DNA of 64,000 bases, taken from positions 7,502,001 through 7,566,000 of the forward strand of contig NC_134932.1 in the NCBI RefSeq assembly GCF_051020765.1. Direction: 5' to 3'. Positions within the stretch are counted from its first letter, which is position 1, and every line of letters starts with the position of its first letter. The notes under the pieces are model-generated. The model saw nothing but the letters and a program-made list of their open reading frames with translations. It searched no databases and was not told where the DNA came from. The translations under genes were made by a program, and so were the position numbers. This DNA comes from Lasioglossum baleicum. Lineage: Eukaryota; Arthropoda; Insecta; Hymenoptera; Halictidae. Below, piece by piece: positions 1-11,959 of this stretch.

Positions 1-234
1 TCATGGAAGGCTTATCCTGAATACTCGACATATGTCCACGACGCAAAATTTAAATTGCACAATGCACTTTATCATGTGAATGCTATCGAATGGGCAGCTA
101 GTGCAATGGAAATGAGTGCGATAGGTGGAAGAAATGTAGCAATTTTATCGCACAAAGATTTCTCTGAGAAATGTTACCGCAACGAGATTAACAAAGCTAC
201 TATACATGCAAATACACCATCCATTGAATTGTAG
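1..234 (+). CDS. 3' terminal exon of an unidentified gene
   Basis: An open frame enters from the left edge in frame 1 and runs 77 codons to TAG at 232-234. An AATAAA poly(A) signal follows at once (238-243). The peptide begins SWKAYPEYS, contains the hydrophobic stretch AMEMSAIGGRNVAIL, and ends ANTPSIEL. The residues look like a folded soluble domain rather than low-complexity sequence, which supports real coding. I do not recognise the family, and no signal peptide or membrane segment is visible in this part. The exon start lies outside the window, so the true extent is unknown. Confidence 0.6.
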   Translation, partial: SWKAYPEYSTYVHDAKFKLHNALYHVNAIEWAASAMEMSAIGGRNVAILSHKDFSEKCYRNEINKATIHANTPSIEL

Positions 235-1136
235 CACAATAAAGTAATATTGATGATTGATTGCACATGTAGATATCGTTATAATATCGTTATTATCCTA
301 CTTACAAATATACTTTTTTTTACAAATTAACAAGAGTTGATTGTTGATGTATACAATTTATATTAATAAAACTATGAGATATATATGAGAAAAATTGAAT
401 GAAGGATATCATCCATGAATACCATGCATTAATTTCGTTTATATCAATCACATTATATCAAATAATAATTACAATTTCAATACTCGATTATGAATTGCTA
501 AATTTTTAATTTGGATTTAAATTTAAGGTGGATATTCAATTATTAATTAAAATTTACTTTATCAGGAAATAATGAGTATTGAATTTATAAATTCAATTTC
601 GATTGGAAACCAATAATTAATTCTTCTTTTCGTCAACGATTAATATTTGCACAACGATACAGTATATGCATATATACATACGACACATACGAAATACATA
701 TATATAAATATATATGTGAACACATTTACGAAAGTTTGTCAAACACGCGAATACATGTGTGATATGCGTATACATGTAATGTAACCGAACTCCAGACTCC
801 AAACGAGCTTGTAAAAATGTGATAACAGTGAAACTACTATGATTAATCAAGTAGAAGACCGTATATCAGTATTATCAGTAGATTGTTACAAAGTCATTCG
901 TACTATTTGTCATACCAACGCTATAACTTCTACCGTGAATCTAAAAACCTCCTAAAACATAACCTAAATATAGCGAATCTTCGGAGTAATTAGACGAAGA
1001 ACTGAAAATGTGATAACACCGGCGAGATAGCATTCGTCATCGTCCACGTATATACATATTTACGTGTATTTACGTGTAGTAATAAGTAATATTTGATTTG
1101 AAAGTAAGGTGTAATGCACCCTTTGTCTATGGTGTA
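235..1136. other. AT-rich intergenic DNA and 5' flank of the transporter gene
   Basis: Very AT-rich sequence with runs of TA and TATATG and no open frame resembling a protein. The left end contains the poly(A) signal of the preceding gene. The right end should contain the promoter and 5' UTR of the transporter starting at 1137. A short purine/pyrimidine stretch near 1010-1050 is the only less AT-rich part. No RNA gene or repeat unit was seen. Confidence 0.5.
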
Positions 1137-2642
1137 ATGGAAAATCATTCCGTTCGTATAAATTATACGCTAACACCCCACGATACCGAGCAACCATTAA
1201 TACATGATAACCAAACAATACAACTGAAAGAAAACAATAAAAAATCGGAAGAAATAATTGTACATACGAATAAAACCAAAGGCGGTTTGTTTAATTCCAG
1301 AGCTCTGATATTTGTTGCATTATGGTTCTTCTTCAGTGGGTGTACTTTATTCTTAAACAAATATATATTGTCTTACATGGAAGGGAACCCCACAATTTTG
1401 GGTAAATAAATGAAAGAATGAATATTTAATATGCTCGGTATTTTAATTCTAGAATTCATCTTTACTGCCAATGTTACATTTCAATGATTTTATTCGATGT
1501 GTGCGTTTCTTTAACAGAATATGGAAAAATTTCATATTTATTTATTTTCCAGGTGCCTGTCAAATGTTAATGACAACAATATGCGGTTTTATACAAATGT
1601 ATTTCCCATGTGGAATGTATAGAACAAGGTCTAGATTAACAAAACCAGCAGGTTTTTATAAACATATGATCTTGGTAGGATGTACAAGATTTGCAACAGT
1701 AGTACTAGGATTAGTATCACTAAATTATGTAGCAGTGAGTTTCACGGAAACTATTAAAAGTAGTGCGCCAATTTTTACCGTCCTTATTAGCAGATATTTA
1801 TTAGGTAAGAATCGATCTACAAATTTTCTGTTTTAATGTCTTGTTTTGTCACAAATATCTTGTACATAATATGTAAGTACATAACTATAAGCTATTAATG
1901 ATTTTAACATTATTTACAGGAGAACATACAGGGTTATATGTAAATTTATCTTTAATTCCTGTAATGGGTGGTCTAGCTCTATGTTCAGTGAATGAAATCA
2001 GTTTCGATGTCAGAGGATTTATTGCTGTTATGGCCACAAATGTAACAGAATGTTTGCAAAATGTTTACTCGAAAATGTTAATCAGTGGCAACAATTTTAG
2101 GTACACGTGAGTATCATATTTATTACTCACATCTATAACCATAGTAGTGTTCTATAGAAACTTGACTTACTATTCGAAATTGCAGTCCTGCAGAGTTACA
2201 ATTTTATACCAGTTTAGCATCAATTGTGGTGCAAGTACCAGTGTCAATTTTACTACTAGACTTACCAACGCTCGAGCATTCCTTAAGTTTTAAATTATTC
2301 ACAGCCTATCTTCTTAATGGAGTGTTCTTCCATTTTCAAAGTATTACTGCATACGCATTAATGGATTATGTTAGTCCTGTAACACACAGGTACGTTGGCT
2401 AAGTTTATAGTATGCGAGTAGAAATCAAAATGTAGAAGTAATAAATTACATATGTTGTCTTTTGTAGTGTGGCCAATACAGCAAAAAGAGCTTCTTTGAT
2501 TTGGGTTTCTGTTTTATTATTTAACAATCCGGTAACTGGATTATCGGCTTTGGGAACATGTTTGGTAATAGCAGGAGTATTACTATATAGTCGAGCACAA
2601 AAATATGATGGACTAAACAAAGGAAAATTACGACACAGTTAA
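1137..2642 (+). CDS. SLC35E2: SLC35E2-like nucleotide-sugar/triose-phosphate transporter
   Basis: Five coding exons join in frame to 360 residues: 1137-1401, 1553-1804, 1920-2106, 2186-2389 and 2468-2642. All introns are GT-AG and short (78-151 bp). The start is the first ATG in frame; the frame upstream has no other. After a polar, probably cytosolic N-terminus of about 60 residues come hydrophobic segments starting at ALIFVALWFFFSGCTLFLNK. Typical drug/metabolite-transporter (TPT) stretches follow, including TRFATVVLGLVSLNYVAVSF, SFTETIKSSAPIFTVL, NVYSKML and the last-helix region SPVTHSVANTAKR. The SPVT-VANT-KR block is characteristic of the SLC35E/TPT group, and the whole resembles SLC35E2. 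Members are predicted Golgi or ER membrane antiporters; the substrate of E2 is not established. The length fits the family (about 400 in mammals). Confidence 0.88.
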
Positions 2643-3508
2643 GAATTAATTTTTTATTAATACAAATCTAAAGTTAACAAGGATTTATATTCGATTAAAA
2701 TAAGCCCTTCTATAAGCACATTATTTCACACAAAGAATTAGAAAAAAAATTGTTTTGTTTTTTATTCGTTGTGAAAGTAAGATAACTGAATGTTTTGCAT
2801 TCTATATTCTACATTTTATAATACTAAAAGCTTTAATTGAGAACACACAACGGTACAAATTAACAAGTTTGTAAAAAAATTACGTTAGACATCGAATACT
2901 ATGTAAAGATGAAAATTCAAGTATTGCATAATGTAGGATTTCCATTTTAATTTATGAACATTTACATATCTGTGTTCAAATCTCTTTCATTATACAGTAT
3001 AAAACAAAAAGATTGAATTGATGTAATTGATAAATACTAAAATATTAAATTATTTGTTTAACGTCAATGCTATGAAGCGGATTTATAAAATTTAGTTAAA
3101 CATTTTTAATAAATTATTGTTCACAATTCATTCCCTATTTTATATACAGGTACATGAAATTTTGTATAAATACCACAAATCGTATGAAAATACATTGGAT
3201 ACAGCATTGGGAAAATAAATGTCTACGTACATATAACGGAACTACATTGTGTTATATGATTCATGTTTCATTTCTATCTATTATATTATTCTCATTTCCT
3301 ATTTTATAATTTCATACTCACCCTGTATAATCAATACAATCTTTTAGGAATATTAACATATAGATAACGAATGATCTTGGTTAAAATTTTGTAACTCTGA
3401 AGTATTGAAATTTATTGTAGTAAAAAGCGAAATATAATATAAAATTTGATTTTACATAGTGAGAACTTCTGCGATTGCTCTCGCAAAAGTCTTGTTACTT
3501 AGATAAAT
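2643..3508. other. AT-rich region between two convergent 3' ends
   Basis: The stretch separates the transporter stop (2642, + strand) from the cystathionine gamma-lyase stop (3509, - strand), so it should hold both 3' UTRs. It is AT-rich, with several AATAAA-like hexamers on both strands. No open frame, repeat pair or RNA gene was found. Confidence 0.5.
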
Positions 3509-5210
3509 TTACTGACAAGCTTGAAGAGCTTGATCAAGATCAGCTAACAGGTCACGTTCTGTTTCAAGGCCAACAGATAAACGAATTAATTGATCCGTAA
3601 TACCCAACCGTGCTCTTTCTTCTTTAGAAATTGAGGCATGCGTCATGACAGATCTAATTCAAAAAAATTTTCAAATGAAACCTTTACATAAATGTGATTT
3701 ATATATAAATGTAATTATATGTAACTCACGGCAATTCAGCAAGGGATTCAAAACCACCAAGAGATTCTGCTAATGTAAATATTTTCAATGATTGTAAAAA
3801 TTTCCTAGAATTTCCTTTAAGATAGAATGAAACCATTCCACTGTGGCCAGTCGTTTGTTTAAGGCTAAGGTCATGTTGTGGATGCGATGGAAGATCTAAA
3901 ATTAAATGTAAAATCTAAAAATTAATGTAATATAATGAAGTGATTCAATTATATGGGGCAAGCTCAACAATGTTATATATTTTGCAATGGAAATATGATA
4001 AGCTTCTTTAGAAATAGTAATGTGGATACATACATGGGTGAAATACTTTCTCTACACAAGGATGCGATTCCAAAAATTTTGCAACTGCTAATCCATTCTT
4101 CATATGTTGTTGCATTCTGAGTTCTAATGTTTTTAGGCTGCGATTAACCATATAACAATCAAAAGGTGATGGCACAATACCTAAAGCTAATATAACAATG
4201 CAACGGTAAAGATTAATTTCGAATAAAGAATAACAGTTCAATGTATATTAGTAATAGCGTAAAATTACCATTTTGTAAAAATTTAACTCTTTCGGCAATA
4301 TCATCTCTTCTAGTTATTGCTGCACCCATAACGACATCTGCATGTCCATTAATGTATTTTGTTACAGAATATAATACAATATCTGCACCCAGTTCTAAAG
4401 GTTTCTACAATGAGAATAAATATGGTACAGTCTACATAAAGAAATCACAATACTGAATGAAAATATTGCTCACCTGGAAGTAGCATGTTAGAAAAGTATT
4501 GTCTACCACTACAATAATCTCAGGATACTTGGTTTTCATTATTTCACATATAGCCTTGATATCAACAACTCTAAGCAAAGGATTTGTAGGTGTCTCTAGC
4601 CAAAGCATCTAAAAAATAATATATAGATAAATATTAAGAAAATCTCAATGAATACATACTATGTTAGATTGAAAATTTTAAATACTTTTGTATTTGGTTT
4701 AATAGCAGCTATAATCTGATTTATATCAGTTGTATCAACAAATGATAGTTCAACATCATGTGTAGTTAAACATCTTCGGAAAAGACGGTTGGTTCCACCA
4801 TAAATGTCATCTCCAGACAGAAGATGGTCTCCTGATTTTAATAATGAACATAATACTGTTGTAGCACCTAAACCAGATGCAAATGCAAATCCATGCTTTC
4901 CATTCTCTAAAGCAGCTAAACAAGTTTCTAAAACATTTCTTGTAGGGTTTCCACTTCTGCCATATTCGTAACCCTTGAACACATTATATAATAATTATTA
5001 TTTAATATTGTTATATCAGATTATTGTAAAATCAATACTATGATACATATTTCGTTTCTATATCAAAAAACTTACCCTATGTTGTGCGGGTCCATCCTGA
5101 CGAAAGGTTGTAGACATTACAAGAGGAGGTACTACTGAACAATGACTCCATTGCAATGGATCTTGTCCAGCATGAAGAGCTGTTGTTGCAAAACCCTCTT
5201 TCGTTGACAT
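3509..5210 (-). CDS. CTH: Cystathionine gamma-lyase
   Basis: Seven coding exons on the minus strand join in frame to 385 residues: 5210-5076, 4973-4686, 4608-4474, 4404-4269, 4186-4034, 3895-3730 and 3653-3509. The enzyme is a PLP-dependent Cys/Met-metabolism lyase that cleaves cystathionine to cysteine, 2-oxobutyrate and ammonia in the cytosol. It is the last step of transsulfuration and a source of H2S. Visible signatures are the substrate/phosphate-binding stretch YEYGRSGNPTRN near residue 47, FASGLGATT, WLETPTNP, and the PLP lysine in SVTKYINGHADVV (Lys202 of this model). The C-terminal region has SLGGFESL and the strongly conserved ITDQLIRLSVGLE. The length matches the family (about 390-405). 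The start ATG lies directly after an intron acceptor, which implies an upstream non-coding exon. The Drosophila counterpart is Eip55E. Cystathionine gamma-synthase is a close relative but is not expected in an animal. Confidence 0.95.
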
Positions 5211-5349
5211 TCTATTAAAAATGTTACAATGTTATGGTGAATATCTTAAATGATTCGATATGAGTTTATTCTTAATAATTAAAATCAAATTATCAATCTT
5301 CTTTCATCAGACTGATATCAAAAAAAGATAATCTGTATAACGTGATCAG

Positions 5350-5484
5350 TAGACTACGGATCTTTATGCATTTATAGCAAAATTGAGTAAATAGATGCAA
5401 TTCGAAGAAATAACATACTGTTTGGTTTCTATTCCTTGCAATCGATAAAGATAATTTTTATTTTGCATAAAGATCCGCAGTCTA
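5350..5484. mobile_element. 135-bp hAT-like MITE in the 5' intron of the lyase gene
   Basis: The ends are imperfect inverted repeats: TAGACTACGGATCTTTATGC at the left, matched by the complement of GCATAAAGATCCGCAGTCTA at the right. An identical 8-bp target duplication, GTGATCAG, flanks the element at 5342-5349 and 5485-5492, as expected for the hAT superfamily. There is no coding capacity. It lies between the probable 5' UTR exon and the first coding exon of cystathionine gamma-lyase. Confidence 0.85.
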
Positions 5485-5661
5485 GTGATCAGGAATTTAA
5501 AAAATATGAAGATGAATATGGAGAATAATTTATCTTTTCCAAGTGTATCATATAGAGTATACATTATTATTTATATTTGTTTACTTCATGTTGTAATTCA
5601 TCAAATATACATATATTTGAACAATAGAAAATACAATACAGAAATAATGAATTAGACTTAC

Positions 5662-5770
5662 CTGACTATAACTAGTTAACAGTACAAAAATTACAATTAG
5701 CAACAGTTCACGTTCCAGAATGATAGTCCGCCAACTGCGGCCAACCAACACTGGCCAACACCTACACATG
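5662..5770 (-). promoter_or_regulatory. Probable 5' UTR exon and TATA-type promoter of the lyase gene
   Basis: On the minus strand a strong donor (CAG|GTAAGT) ends a candidate exon at 5662. The first coding exon carries an acceptor immediately before its ATG (5210), so an upstream exon is required. A TATATATA-like box lies at 5777-5786, about 25-35 bp upstream of a plausible start near 5750-5770. The exact transcription start is a guess. Confidence 0.45.
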
Positions 5771-5786
5771 TGTGTGTATATATAAT

Positions 5787-6849
5787 GTACGGTGACACGT
5801 GTTCCTGAAAAGGTTTGTCAGAAGTTGCGTCATCCATAACATAAATATATATATAGTAAAAATAATTTCTCTGATGACATATTGTGTAATATGATTTTTA
5901 TTTGAAGTAATGTCGAATAATGTCGATAACAGGAGAAAAAAAATTTAAGTGGTAATGATATAAGAGAAAATCAAAAGGTATATTAGTATAATAACACTTC
6001 AAGTCGACCAATAACAGTACATATTTATATATATATATGTGTTAGTTTTGTACATCTTTTGAACTAGCATGTCATTGTCTGCAATCGTCTGCAATCCTTT
6101 TCATCCGACATGCGTGCTACTATTGGCGGATCAAGGAGATTTTAATTGTAAATAATCGGAAAACGAAGCTGAAATAAACATTTTTTACTCTTGATATTTT
6201 CAAGAATAACATGTATATGTACAACCCTTACATTATTAAACTATAATATTGAAATTGATTAGAGATCTGTCGGATTTCTTTTTAAAATGAGAAAATTATA
6301 CTGAAAACAATTTAAAAAAACATATATATTATTTTCATACATATATATATCATGTTATTTATAGTTCTGGTATAGCTTTATTTTAGTTGAATGAAAACCT
6401 CTAATGAAAGATGACAGACATTATACAAATTGACAAATCATTTTTATTCAAATCGATCTAGTTCGTATCATCAGTAATATAAGAGATATGATAACAGTTG
6501 GTAATAGGAATGAGATTTTTCTTCATAACACAGTTTAACAATTATATTAACGAATCCACGCATCAAATGTAAGGCTTATTGTATAGCCTTTTTCATGTTT
6601 AGTGTAACAGAAACAGTAAAAATATAAAATTTGGCAGACGATACATGTTAGAAATTCAAAAAAGCTATTGGTCTGTTCCGATAGGCAACAAACCATCCGA
6701 CCAATGCGAAGCGTTCCCACCATAATTAAATCGATATTTACTCGATTATTCGGCGAGCTATCAACCTCTCGCAAGTGAAGTTTCTCCGTGTAACGAATTA
6801 TTTTGGCCGAGACATCGAACACTACCTTTGAAGAAAGTGACGTTCTGAA
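5787..6849. other. Divergent promoter region between the lyase and TMEM59 genes
   Basis: About 1 kb between two divergently transcribed genes. It is AT-rich with several TA dinucleotide runs (for example 6023-6040 and 6318-6350). A 91-codon minus-strand open frame at 6547-6822 has no recognisable domain and no splice context, so I treat it as chance. The right end (about 6780-6849) should be the TMEM59 5' UTR. Confidence 0.45.
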
Positions 6850-9002
6850 ATGAAAGAAAGAAAGGAAACTATTGCATTATTGCTGTTGTTTATTATAAAT
6901 GTCGTACGAAGCGATACATTTTCCAACACTGTAAATCGAGAGGATCCGTGCATTAATTTGTGTGAAAAAGCACCACTGTCTTTTACAAATGTACGTCTCT
7001 TTCTTTGCATATCAGTTTTATTCTGAAATTCTATATATTGCGCATAACTGTTAACCGGAATGTGACATTTCAATTTCAGAGTAAATATGTTAAATCATGT
7101 TGTCAACGGGGATGTAGATTCTATAATCTGGTCGACTTACATTATGGATTTGAACCGAACAATTTAAACAGTACCAGAGATGCCTGCGAAGCCTGTATGT
7201 AAACGTATATTATTATTTATTACAGCTCTTAAAGAACTGCTTTGAGCTCAATTTCTATTATATAAAAGTTATTAGATTATCCGCTGTAATATTGTACGAT
7301 ATGTAACTCATTATTCGTACAAACTACTCTGGAAAGATTGTACTCATTCGTGGATATAAGTTATACCGTATATGACTGCGAATGTTTATGCATTTTCCAA
7401 TTTTTGTAGACAAATTTTAAGAGAGTGGAATTATATAAAATTCTATTTTTAATGAGGACAGCCATTGCAGATCTAATTGTAAAACAAATAAAAATTGTAC
7501 AAAATTCGATTGAATTTTATATTCTAGCTGTTTTTGAAAATTTTCAAAAGCCTTAAACGCATAAAGATCTGCAGTGTATATATCATATACTAGTTATACT
7601 TACATTACAGATTTCATTTTTACAAGAAAGAATATTTAAATCTTTTCTGACAAATGTTAACTTCGATACGTCCGAGCAATAGTAATATTTATTTATTTTT
7701 TGTAGCATGCACAGAAGCATATTCATTGCCGCAAGGTCGATATGCTTGCATTACTGGCTGTGATTTTATGGGCAGGCAGCGCGTTTCAGATCTGTTAACA
7801 ATTTTTACTGATGCGATCTATGTAGACGAAGGTGCAGATTCTAATACACTTTTAATGTTGCCTGACATGCCTGAAAATGACATTCTAAGCGATCCTGGTC
7901 TACGTAAGGAACTTTTCCCAGGATGGTGGGATTTAAATGGGTTTAGATTGCCGCAGACATATATTAAAACTGTTCCTTTGGATGCTGGGGTAAGTTTCAT
8001 ATTGAGTAATTGAACAGTCTATACTCTACACATGTCCCTTCAGTACATGCCCAAAATATTAGACTCTAATTTAAACACTGAAAACTCTAGAAATTGTGTG
8101 TACATAAACACATTGTTAGAATTGTTAGCCTTACTGTATCTTCATGGAAAGTTGTGTGTGTTACTATCTTCTGTAGTCTTGACTAGGGCTGTAACTTTTC
8201 CGAAGCTTCGAAGGATTCGAAGGAACGAAGGGAACTTCAAAGTTTCGAAGTTCCGAAGCTTCGAAGTCTTCCAAGTACTCGAAATTTCAAAGTCTTCGAA
8301 ATGTATGAAGTTGTAACTTATGAGTTTCATACCATGTCACGATTTTTGATAAATAAAAATATTAACTTTCAGTCACCGGTGACTGACACTGAACTTTCCG
8401 TTTGGACTTTTCGTAATTAAATTAAATTTAAAAAACTGCATTCTATTAATAAATTTTGGGATCATATCACGAATGTACTTAAAAAATAATACTTTGCAAA
8501 CAAAGTTTCATTAGTTTTTTTATTCGGTGAAATCGGATATCGCGGACTAAATGAAAAGAAAGGCAAGACAGCCAGAAAGTTACAGCCCTAGTCTTGATTA
8601 GACATTATAAGATTTCCATTATACAGATCGTACGATACTAAATCATTTGAATTTTTCAATTTGATAAAAATGTAGACTATAGATTATGGTGTACCGTCAG
8701 ACTACTCCGGTGAAAATGAGCAGTCAGCTTCAATTCCTGGATCTGATTGGCTTCAGTGTGTCTCGCAACATATTGGTCTACCACAGTGGCTTTTAGCTTC
8801 TGCTATTGCAGCTGCAGCTTTGTTTGCACTTTGGCTATGTTTATACTCAGAAAAATCCAAAGATTCTTATAAAGAGATGCTTATCGAAAAGTCTGACATT
8901 TCTCCTGCTGTGACACTGTACTTGTCAGAAGTACCATTGCATAAACAACCTCCTCCTAAATACTCGGAGATTGTTGATGTACCAGAATTAAAATTTAGTT
9001 AA
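6850..9002 (+). CDS. TMEM59: Transmembrane protein 59 (TMEM59) homologue
   Basis: Four coding exons join in frame to 288 residues: 6850-6990, 7080-7194, 7706-7989 and 8676-9002. The protein starts with a signal peptide (MKERKETIALLLLFIINVVRS). A Cys-rich luminal/extracellular domain follows, with motifs CINLCEKAPLS, CCQRGCRFY, ASCTEAY and YACITGC, and then the segment ELFPGWWDLNGFRLP. One membrane span near residues 225-245 (WLLASAIAAAALFALWLCLY) leads to a tail of about 45 residues containing QPPPKYSEI, a PPxY-type motif. This order matches the TMEM59/TMEM59L family, single-pass Golgi/late-endosomal proteins that affect glycoprotein trafficking and, in mammals, recruit ATG16L1. Human TMEM59 is 323 residues, so the length is slightly short. 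The start is the first ATG ahead of a good signal peptide. Intron 3 contains a hAT-like MITE. A poly(A) signal AATAAA lies near 9072. Confidence 0.9.
8184..8590. mobile_element. 407-bp hAT-like non-autonomous element in TMEM59 intron 3
   Basis: The ends are inverted repeats beginning TAGGGCTGTAACTTT; the right end is the complement, AAAGTTACAGCCCTA. The flanking 8-bp duplications are GTCTTGAC (8176-8183) and GTCTTGAT (8591-8598), 7 of 8 identical, which fits hAT insertion followed by one mutation. The left third is an irregular array of TTCGAA/CTTCGAAG units (about 8200-8300). It has no transposase. Confidence 0.82.
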
Positions 9003-9310
9003 TTGTTCTACCACACTAACTTTTAAATGGTTTTCAAAACTATTTAAATTTAAGTATATCAATACAATTTTGAATAAACTATGTTTACATTAATGTATAG
9101 TAGTGCTTTACGAATATTACGAGTTATTAAAAGAGTAATTGTGCTTTCTGTTTCAAAATAACTCTGTTTATAGTTTAAAGATAAGCTTTGAAAATGTGTA
9201 CTTAAAGAGCCTTAAAAAGTTCATTGAAGTTTTGAAATATACAAGAAAAAAAATCAAAATAAATTATAAAATAGAATACAAAATATTTTCTGGAAGAAAC
9301 TTACGGTAAC

Positions 9311-9341
<31 letters not shown>

Positions 9342-10583
9342 CTGGAATTATTTTATACAAATTAATACTGTTTTTTATAAAACCAAATAACGATTCTTAC
9401 TATTAACTTTTTTTCCCTATGAAAGTAGTAACAAAAGCCGTCATCGAATGATAAAGAAAATGCACAGATGCAAGACTGCAATATGTACTTTGTTAACCAT
9501 TTAATAAAAATGAAAAGCTTATGTATTTATAACTGCATATTATTTTTCTAAGTATAATTTATTCATAGTAGAGAAGAGTATTCTAACTTTAATGTACATA
9601 TAGCAAAATATTTAAATGTATATCTTTTCATATCCACAGAAAGCTTATTCATTTTGTCTACTTGTTTAAAAGATGTTCTATAAATTTAATTTTGATTACA
9701 GACTTTAGTATTGAGAAGCATATTCGACTTTATACATCGAACAGATTACCTTAGCACTGTTATTTTGTTGTTTGCTGTTTCTCATTCGTTGCATTTATTA
9801 TTATGGTACAATGAAAATTCTAATTTTTATCCAAATAAATTATTGATAATATATACGATTTAGAATATTGTTTGTAAATATATATATATATATGAGTTAT
9901 TGTCTTGAAAATTCCATTTTGTTTCTATGTTACACACAAAAAAAGTAAAGTATTCCAAATATGGAACAACATAGTACAATGTGCGGTTGAAAATAGTTCT
10001 GAATATTCTGTGCTCTATTTTACTTCAGTGGAATCTTAAAGTGTGACACAGTATATCACATAATGCATAAATAACAGATATATTGTGAACATTGAGATAC
10101 AGTTTAAGACTTTTCCATAACATACTTTAATCATATTATACTGAAATGTGTAAACTCAATATTTTCTCCCAAAGTGTAAATTGATGTGTAATTATATAAC
10201 CAATGGCAGACATTACTTATATATACCTTCAACAAAAGTAGTAATGTCTATCTCTTCATACTAGTATTTTATGAATTATTAAATGTGCAATTCCTCAGAA
10301 TTTAATGTGATTTAAAATAATGAAGGTGTGATCAAGTATTTACACAACTATCAAAAATTATCGAAACTTTAAAACTCAAATTACTTTGATATTACCATTA
10401 TATATTTTTTACATCCTTTGAGTTAAGTATTAGTTAATTTCGGAATATACTGTATTTATATAAAACGTAAGTATTATGAATACAGTATTGCGGGAATACG
10501 TAAGTTACCGTTATAAAACACCTAACTAAATTATTTTTGACAAATGTGTTATTGTAATTAAAGTTGAGTTAATGAATATATTA
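9003..10583. other. AT-rich intergenic DNA downstream of TMEM59
   Basis: No gene is supported here. The first hundred bases are the TMEM59 3' UTR, with AATAAA near 9072. The rest is AT-rich with TA microsatellite runs at about 9311-9341 and 9878-9893. No RNA gene was recognised. Confidence 0.5.
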
Positions 10584-10899
10584 TACAGGGTGTCCCACTG
10601 TATCGAGAACGGCAGAATATCTCGGAAGACAGTGTCGTTATCAAAAAAGTGTTCCTACAAAAGTTATTTGGTATGACGGACTAAGTTACGTGGTACTAAT
10701 TGTTTTGTTGTGGGTGGATTGGTGGAGGACATTTCAAGGTCACCTTGATTTTTTAAAATGGAATAGTATATTTTTTTCTTTAGAAAATAATAGCGGGTAG
10801 TGAGACGAATCCAAAGGTGTGCTAATTAAAAAAAAATTTTTTTTTGCTAATTTTTTTTCCGAGATATTCTGCCGTTCTCGATACAGTGGGACACCGTAT
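10584..10899. mobile_element. TA-flanked foldback MITE with about 38-bp terminal repeats
   Basis: Both ends carry the same block in inverted orientation, GGTGTCCCACTGTATCGAGA continuing through ACGGCAGAATATCTCGGA. The match is essentially perfect over about 38 bp. The outermost bases are TACAGGGTG at the left and TACGGTG (complement) at the right, a 2-bp difference. TA dinucleotides at both borders suggest a Tc1/mariner-type TA target. The interior has no open frame. Confidence 0.8.
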
Positions 10900-11481
10900 A
10901 ATATTACGGGAATTAAAATTGAATCAGTTTTACCATATTAAATGTTAAAAAAATTAGTCTTTCTATTCAGTATTGATAAAATTAGAATGTTATGTATCTT
11001 TATTTGTTTAAAAGGATTCGATTAGTAATATCCAAAATATAATTCTTATATGTATTATGAAAGTAATAGCAATAGTATTTTTAATTAAAGGCAGAGTTTA
11101 GTGTATTACCTAGTATGGCGTATATTGTAAATACTAATATGTTTAATGTGTATATATATAAGAAAGCGTATTTCAAACCAAAGTATCATGTTCCTTATAT
11201 TGGATATTGACAAATTTACTGTACTATTAATAAATATTTGTTATCTTGCTATACATTGTAAAAAATAAAAAAATAATACAAAGGTGTACAAACATTTATT
11301 TATTATTTTCCTCGTACTTGAATTGTTTTATTTAAACAGAACCATTTGTAAGTTTTCATTGTGGAACAAAAGGTGAATGTTAACATGTAACAGGCGAAAA
11401 AAATCAGCACCATTTAGAGAAATACTGATTACAATCGATAAACAAAAAGAATACATTCTGCTATTATAATACGGGGACTAA
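10900..11481. other. AT-rich intergenic DNA, nothing recognised
   Basis: AT-rich sequence between two MITEs, with oligo-A runs and no open frame of note. It may contain distal 3' UTR of the minus-strand chromatin gene ending at 11960. Confidence 0.4.
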
Positions 11482-11674
11482 CAGTGGCGCACCCAGGATG
11501 TAATCTTGGGGGGGGGGGGGCGAGTTGAACCCAGCCCTAGGTTTTGCGTGATGACCTTTTTTTAAGCCAAAATATCTATCATCGGTACCCAGGGCTATTC
11601 TGTGATTTTAATTTTGGAAGCTGAACATTTTTTTCTTGGTGGGGGACTTGGCTCCCCCCCTTGGTGCGCCACTG
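11482..11674. mobile_element. 193-bp hAT-like MITE with perfect 8-bp target duplication
   Basis: The termini are CAGTGGCGCACCCAGG at the left and the complement of CCTTGGTGCGCCACTG at the right. The 8-bp direct repeat GGGACTAA lies exactly outside both ends (11474-11481 and 11675-11682). A run of G (about 11508-11520) near the left end is mirrored by a C run at 11654-11660. It has no coding capacity. Confidence 0.88.
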
Positions 11675-11959
11675 GGGACTAATATATAAACGGTAAGCTA
11701 TACAAACTGTCCAATACAAAAGTATTTGGACAGAAAACAAACAACATCGTTCACTTTTTAATTATCTTATTTTTTTTTATAATAAAGAATTATTTTTTTA
11801 ATTCAAGATAACTGCGATATGTACAATATGAAAAAGTATCTCGAATCGAAAAAATATTCGCAATCCTTAAATGTAAAAAGAATTTATCTGTACAGTACAC
11901 GATAAGTTATCAACCTATCTTTTTAGATGTCATCCTAACTATTTAAGTTTTTAAAGTAT

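Noticed and set aside
6547..6822. 91-codon minus-strand open frame
   Set aside because: It lies in the divergent promoter region, has no domain, and has no splice partner; the composition is that of chance AT-rich ORFs.
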